A DNA stretch of 37,231 bases from Caldilineaceae bacterium (GTDB lineage: Bacteria > Chloroflexota > Anaerolineae > Caldilineales > Caldilineaceae). Below are positions 33,737-37,231 of the stretch, piece after piece. The stretch is taken from NCBI GenBank assembly GCA_022824685.1, contig JAJDZJ010000218.1, positions 1-37,231 on the forward strand. Direction: 5' to 3'. Positions within the stretch are counted from its first letter, which is position 1. Each line of letters opens with the position of its first letter. The notes under the pieces are model-generated. The model was not told where the DNA came from. It searched no databases and was given only the letters and a program-made list of their open reading frames with translations. A program made the position numbers and the translations under genes.

Positions 33737-35743
33737 TTATGTACCGTCTTCTCCAGCGCGAATGAAATACTGTTCCATCCCCGTATTCGAAGGCGAACGC
33801 GGCTGGTCATCGAACATGCCGTCCTCCGGCACATTGCGGAAGTAGTTCTTTACGATCACTGGCTGCGGCGGAGCGGTTGTAACGCCGATTTGCCACAGAT
33901 TCTCCATGTTGAGTTCGAGGATTTCACGGAACAGCGCGCGCTGAGTCTCCTCGTCCACCGTAGTCTTAATCTCTTCCCAAAGTTCAATGGCCTTCAGAAT
34001 GTCACCGGTAGGCTCAAAACCCTCTCTGCCGCCGCTGTTGTAATAGTAGGCATAGTGCCGCAGTGCATAGTTGTTCACGATCGGCACGAATGAGCGCGGT
34101 TCAATGAAGGGGTTCCATTCGCCGCTGCTGTGCCATACCCCAAGGTCAATCTCATTGGCGTCGAGGCGCTGCCCGAAGAGACTGCGGTCGATTTCCGTAA
34201 CGATCAACTCCAGCCCGATCTCCTTCCATTGCGAGGTCAACAGTTCGGCAATGTCGCCCCAGGCGGCAAAAATCGCTACATACTCAAACACCAGGCTGAG
34301 CCGCTCTCCGTCGGGGCGCAGGCGGTAGCCATCGTCGTCCCGCTCGGTCAATCCCATTTCATCCAGGTATGCATTGGCCTGGTCGGTATCATGCTCGGTC
34401 ATACTCAAGGCCTGCGGTTCCCAGTAGACCGGCGAGTTCTTGGTCGGGGACACCTGGGTGGGTTCGGTTTGACCCAGATAGACGGCTTCGTTGATGTCTA
34501 AGCGATTCATACCCAATGAAAGCGCATAGCGGAACCGCTTGTCCTGCACGATTTCTCGCAACACCGGATCTTTGTTCGTGTGGTTGAGATGCAGGACCGT
34601 ATCCGTTACCTGCCCTCTCTGCCACAGCATGACGCGGTAGTTGCCCCGCTCCATGTTCTCCATGAATAAAGGCACGTTGTCAAAGGTGATATGCCGCAGT
34701 TGCATGTCCACTTCGCCCTGGATCGCTCGCAGATTCAACTGGTCCTTCCCGTCCACCAGGCTCCAGTGGATGCTGTCGATGTAGGGCAGCTGGTTGCCTT
34801 CCGGATCGACCTTCCAATAAAAGGCGTTTCGATCGGCGACCAGCGGGTCACTGTGAGAAGGCGTGCTCAAATTCCACGGAAGATAGCTGGGCGTGTCCGG
34901 ATTGCGCCTGGTATCCGGCTTCGTACCGAACAGCTGATACCAGTGCTCCACACCCGCGTCCTTCATCATCGCTTCCAGTTCGTCCTTGTCGGCATACTTG
35001 ATGTGGAACTGTTTCAAGTAATGGGAACAATATCTGGCAAAAGCGTCCCCCCAGAGTGAGCCGAGCACATTGATGAACAGCGCATAGGGCGCCGCAAACT
35101 TGAATTCGAGCGTGTAGTCATTCACCTTCTCAATCACACACGGCTCACCATTGACGACAAGCCAGTTGGGGAAAGAGGAGGTCAGTTCATCATTGAGCAG
35201 TACATCCTCATAATAAAATAGGATGTCATCGGCCGTATACGGTTCGCCGTCGGACCATTTCATCCCCTCGCGCAAGTGGAATGTGAACGCCGTGCCGTCT
35301 TCCGATACTTCCCAACTCTCGAAGACATTCGGGTTTATCTGCGTTCCGTCTTTGTTGTAGCGAACAAGATGCTCGCCGCCAACCTTGCCCCCCAACTGAT
35401 TGTCGCTGGCCGAGGTCGCCAGACGGTTCCAAATCCCACCGTAATCGCCAATCTCCTCTTCGGGCGTTATGACCAGCGGTTGCAGCGGCAACCGCTCTTC
35501 CACCGGCGGCAAACTGCCGTCTGCCACCATCTCCGCCAGCATCGGCGCCTCGTTATACTGCGAAGAAGCCGCAGAAGACCCAGCAGCAGACTCCTCAGAC
35601 GCCTCCGCGGCGGCTGGAGCCTCATCTTCCGCCGGCGGGCCGCCGTCCGCGCCGCACGCCACCACCACGACACCTGCAGCCGTCAACGCCGACACGCGCA
35701 TGAACTCACGCCGCGAAATTCTCCTACGTTCTCTTTTCCCCAT
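33737..35743 (-). CDS. Family 5 extracellular solute-binding lipoprotein (copy 3)
   Basis: A 668-residue SBP_bac_5 protein with a twin-arginine leader (SRREFMRVSA), lipobox (VVVVACG) and Ala/Glu/Ser linker, then the binding domain (LREGMKWSDGEPYTADDI, DRNAFYWKVDPEGNQLPYID). AGGAGG lies 6 bases before the ATG. It has no permease or ATPase genes beside it, but is followed by an unknown protein and two propeller genes. It may deliver its ligand to the Opp channel encoded about 9 kb away. It differs enough from copies 1 and 2 to bind a different ligand. Confidence 0.86.
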   Translation of the reverse strand: MGKRERRRISRREFMRVSALTAAGVVVVACGADGGPPAEDEAPAAAEASEESAAGSSAASSQYNEAPMLAEMVADGSLPPVEERLPLQPLVITPEEEIGDYGGIWNRLATSASDNQLGGKVGGEHLVRYNKDGTQINPNVFESWEVSEDGTAFTFHLREGMKWSDGEPYTADDILFYYEDVLLNDELTSSFPNWLVVNGEPCVIEKVNDYTLEFKFAAPYALFINVLGSLWGDAFARYCSHYLKQFHIKYADKDELEAMMKDAGVEHWYQLFGTKPDTRRNPDTPSYLPWNLSTPSHSDPLVADRNAFYWKVDPEGNQLPYIDSIHWSLVDGKDQLNLRAIQGEVDMQLRHITFDNVPLFMENMERGNYRVMLWQRGQVTDTVLHLNHTNKDPVLREIVQDKRFRYALSLGMNRLDINEAVYLGQTEPTQVSPTKNSPVYWEPQALSMTEHDTDQANAYLDEMGLTERDDDGYRLRPDGERLSLVFEYVAIFAAWGDIAELLTSQWKEIGLELIVTEIDRSLFGQRLDANEIDLGVWHSSGEWNPFIEPRSFVPIVNNYALRHYAYYYNSGGREGFEPTGDILKAIELWEEIKTTVDEETQRALFREILELNMENLWQIGVTTAPPQPVIVKNYFRNVPEDGMFDDQPRSPSNTGMEQYFIRAGEDGT

Positions 35744-35971
35744 GGTCTACCTCCTGGAGCAGTGTTAAGGACTGAAATGACGACGATTCGGGAACATACC
35801 ACATTCACTCGCGAGACGCCTGCGTCCCAAATGCTAAACGTGCTTCACGGTCCTGCAGACCACCATGCTGTGCCGACCGCGCCCAATGCCTTCAAAGCAG
35901 TCGGATTGAACCAGATTCCTCACGGTCGATCGTATCATAACCAGAGCGGCGGTTCAAGCGACTAAAACCGC

Positions 35972-36073
35972 GGGTGCAGTCCAAAATGGGAGCGAGTTTC
36001 AGGCTACCCCTGGGAATTAACACTGAAACCTGCCACCCGCTTCTCCTGATAACCCCAAATCCGGACTGCACCC
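35972..36073. mobile_element. MITE-like element with exact inverted ends and 8-bp target duplication
   Basis: GGGTGCAGTCC (35972-35982) and GGACTGCACCC (36063-36073) are perfect 11-bp inverted repeats, 102 bp apart end to end. AAAACCGC stands directly outside both ends (35964-35971 and 36074-36081), as expected for an 8-bp target site duplication. An inner dyad GTTTCAG (35996-36002)/CTGAAAC (36023-36029) is present. No coding capacity. This is a strong sign of transposition of a non-autonomous element. Confidence 0.85.
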
Positions 36074-36232
36074 AAAACCGCCCCCAGTGCATTCGCATCC
36101 CGTCAGCGCCGGTTCCCTTCAATTCCTCCAAGCGACGCCGCCGCCTTGGGGTCAGTTTCAGACAGGCGCGACAATACTTGGCCAGTGACCTGCAGACTTT
36201 CCGACTCGCACGCCTGTGGCCCAGCGCCCGAA

Positions 36233-36264
36233 TTCTGAAAATCCAAGAATCTTGTAAATCCTGC
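36233..36264 (-). repeat. Dispersed repeat, copy 3 (inverted)
   Basis: Read on the minus strand it matches 29209-29240 with one mismatch and a two-base gap (GCAGGATTTAC, then a degenerate copy of the 20-base block). Confidence 0.7.
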
Positions 36265-36353
36265 TCCCGCCTTCGCCCTTTTTGGCGCTCCTTAGCGCCA
36301 CTTCTCGGATCACTGCTCATACAATTGCCGCCAAATTGACCCCAGATTGCCCC

Positions 36354-36382
36354 TTGACACCGCGCTTAGGGTCAAGTACACT
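36354..36382 (+). promoter_or_regulatory. Strong sigma70-type promoter with dyad operator
   Basis: TTGACA (36354-36359, perfect) and TACACT (36377-36382) are separated by 17 bases. CTTGAC (36353-36358) and GTCAAG (36371-36376) form a 6-bp dyad over the -35 and spacer, and TTGACCC (36336-36342)/GGGTCAA (36369-36375) a second one. A repressor site is likely. It precedes the gene at 36507 by about 120 bases. Confidence 0.75.
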
Positions 36383-36417
36383 TGTTCCACCTTCGTCATG
36401 CATTCCCTCGCGTTTGT

Positions 36418-36510
36418 ATGATGTCCCCGACCTCAACCAATCGCCCCGCCCGCGCCAGCCAACCGGCCGGCCGTTGGGCAGCGCCCCGCAACAAGGACAT
36501 CACACCATGA
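36418..36510 (+). CDS. Possible 30-residue leader peptide
   Basis: ATG 36418 opens a 30-codon frame that ends in TGA overlapping the ATG of the next gene (ATGA, 36507-36510). It begins MMSPTSTNRPARASQP. No clear ribosome site is seen. It could couple translation of the downstream gene or be chance. Confidence 0.25.
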   Translation: MMSPTSTNRPARASQPAGRWAAPRNKDITP

Positions 36511-37231
36511 GACATCCCCGCGCGCACTCGCTCACCATCACGCAACCCCTATGCAAAGGCGTCCGCAAAGACGGCTCCCCCTGTCAGGCAGAAGGGCACC
36601 ACGACCTGGACGGCTACTGCCTCGCCCACGGCCCCGCCGTCAAACTGCGCGACTGGCGCGTCAACCGCGGCAGCGCCGCCATCGCCGCCCGCATCGACCG
36701 GCGCGTCCCCGAACGCTTCAAAGAGATCATCGAGCTCCTCACCGAAGGCATGACCGCAGTGCGCCAGGGCATGCTCAGTCCCGCCGCCTACAACGCCATC
36801 TGCAACGGCGCCAAAGAACTGCGCGCCTACTACAAGCTCGCCGACGAAGAGATGGAAGAAATCCGCGCCGAAGAGGACCGCGCCGCAGCCGTGGCCATGG
36901 CCGGCGGACATGGCGACCTCAACATCCTCAACACCGCCGCCGCCATCTCCGAAGACCAGAACCGGTACAGCCTCGACTCCTTCGCTGCCCAGGGCCTCGC
37001 AGAGCTCGAAGAGCCGTCCGACCCCGACGATCCCGCGACAGCCGTGCTCACCGAAGAGGGCAGGCAGCGCTTTGGCATCCGCCCCCAGTCCGCCTACACA
37101 CAGGAAGACCTCGACACACTCAGAAACGACGCGCTGCAATACCGCTTCCCCAAGGAAGAACTGCCATACGTGATCGAAATGACGAAAGAGATGCGTGACG
37201 AGATGGAAGCAGCCCGGACTGCGCTCACCAG
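36507..37231 (+). CDS. Zinc-binding, helical protein of unknown function (runs off the window)
   Basis: This frame is open from ATG 36507 to the right edge, at least 241 codons, so the gene is incomplete here. The N-terminus carries a compact metal site: C16, C26, C38 and H41 (CKGVRKDGSPC, then GYCLAH). A helical, acidic region follows (ERFKEIIELLTEGMTAVRQG, LRAYYKLADEEMEEIRAEED), similar in style to small-terminase or mobile-element-associated proteins. Codon third positions are nearly all C or G, with much GCC, CGC and CTC, unlike the neighbouring transporter genes. AAGGA lies about 9 bases before the ATG. A phage or mobile-element origin is inference. Confidence 0.72.
   Translation, partial: MRHPRAHSLTITQPLCKGVRKDGSPCQAEGHHDLDGYCLAHGPAVKLRDWRVNRGSAAIAARIDRRVPERFKEIIELLTEGMTAVRQGMLSPAAYNAICNGAKELRAYYKLADEEMEEIRAEEDRAAAVAMAGGHGDLNILNTAAAISEDQNRYSLDSFAAQGLAELEEPSDPDDPATAVLTEEGRQRFGIRPQSAYTQEDLDTLRNDALQYRFPKEELPYVIEMTKEMRDEMEAARTALT

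Larger units (their letters stand above)
35744..36506. other. Gene-poor region with repeats and regulatory sites
   Basis: About 760 bases. It contains a MITE-like element (35972-36073), a dispersed repeat (36233-36264), a GGCGCT-CCTT-AGCGCC hairpin (36283-36298) and a strong promoter (36354-36382). No gene other than a possible 30-codon leader at 36418 is supported. No clear promoter for the binding protein at 35743 was found. Confidence 0.6.

Noticed and set aside
36549..37139. Reverse frame of 196 codons and plus frame of 215 codons at the right end
   Set aside because: Both are low-complexity (Gly/Ala/Val or Arg/Pro) shadows of the gene at 36507, which has a ribosome site, promoter, metal motif and normal protein composition.
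1..37231. tRNA, rRNA and CRISPR arrays
   Set aside because: No T-loop-like segments with matching acceptor stems, no conserved rRNA blocks and no regularly spaced direct repeats were seen by eye.

Overview
The window looks like a chromosomal segment of a GC-rich (roughly 60 percent G+C by eye), free-living or host-associated bacterium. It is most likely a member of the Chloroflexota (Caldilineae/Anaerolineae-like). Clues are the family 5 solute-binding lipoproteins with twin-arginine leaders and Ala/Glu/Pro-rich linkers, many Gfo/Idh/MocA dehydrogenases, a phytanoyl-CoA dioxygenase, a LysM/PA14 secreted protein with FxxGxMxWR repeats, and an ATPase fused to an OmpR-type winged helix. This placement is inference: no rRNA or tRNA gene was found.

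Layout. (1) 240-4107, plus strand: a secreted LysM-PA14-repeat protein and a MurJ-type lipid II flippase. (2) 4157-9362, minus strand: a catabolic block with a sugar isomerase-like TIM barrel, an NAD-dependent epimerase, two Gfo/Idh/MocA oxidoreductases and a phytanoyl-CoA dioxygenase. (3) 9569-16365, plus strand: a tightly coupled cluster of unrecognised envelope proteins. It holds a small protein, a tail-anchored protein, two polytopic membrane proteins, a zinc-ribbon two-TM protein and a degenerate MutL-like protein, followed by the ATPase/winged-helix fusion. A PH-like membrane protein (16577-17110) follows. (4) 17164-28969, minus strand: a complete Opp-type ABC transporter (binding protein, B, C, D, F) with an oligogalacturonate-lyase-like propeller at its 3' end and, upstream, a DcrB/PsbP-like protein, a second binding protein and an FG-GAP propeller. 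(5) 28970-30570: repeats, a VapBC-type toxin-antitoxin pair and a MITE-like element. (6) 30571-35743, minus strand: a third binding protein, an unknown 134-residue protein and two more oligogalacturonate-lyase-like paralogues. (7) 35744-37231: a 102-bp MITE-like element with exact inverted repeats and an 8-bp target duplication, a repeat copy, a strong sigma70-type promoter and a gene that runs off the window.

How it fits together. Blocks 2, 4 and 6 read as uptake and cytoplasmic breakdown of sugar- or uronate-type compounds: binding lipoproteins and Opp permease bring in the substrate, lyase-like propellers cleave it, and dehydrogenases, epimerase and isomerase-like enzymes process the products. 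The substrate cannot be read from sequence. The most novel parts are the coupled envelope cluster at 9569-14913 and the MITE-like family at 30185 and 35972.
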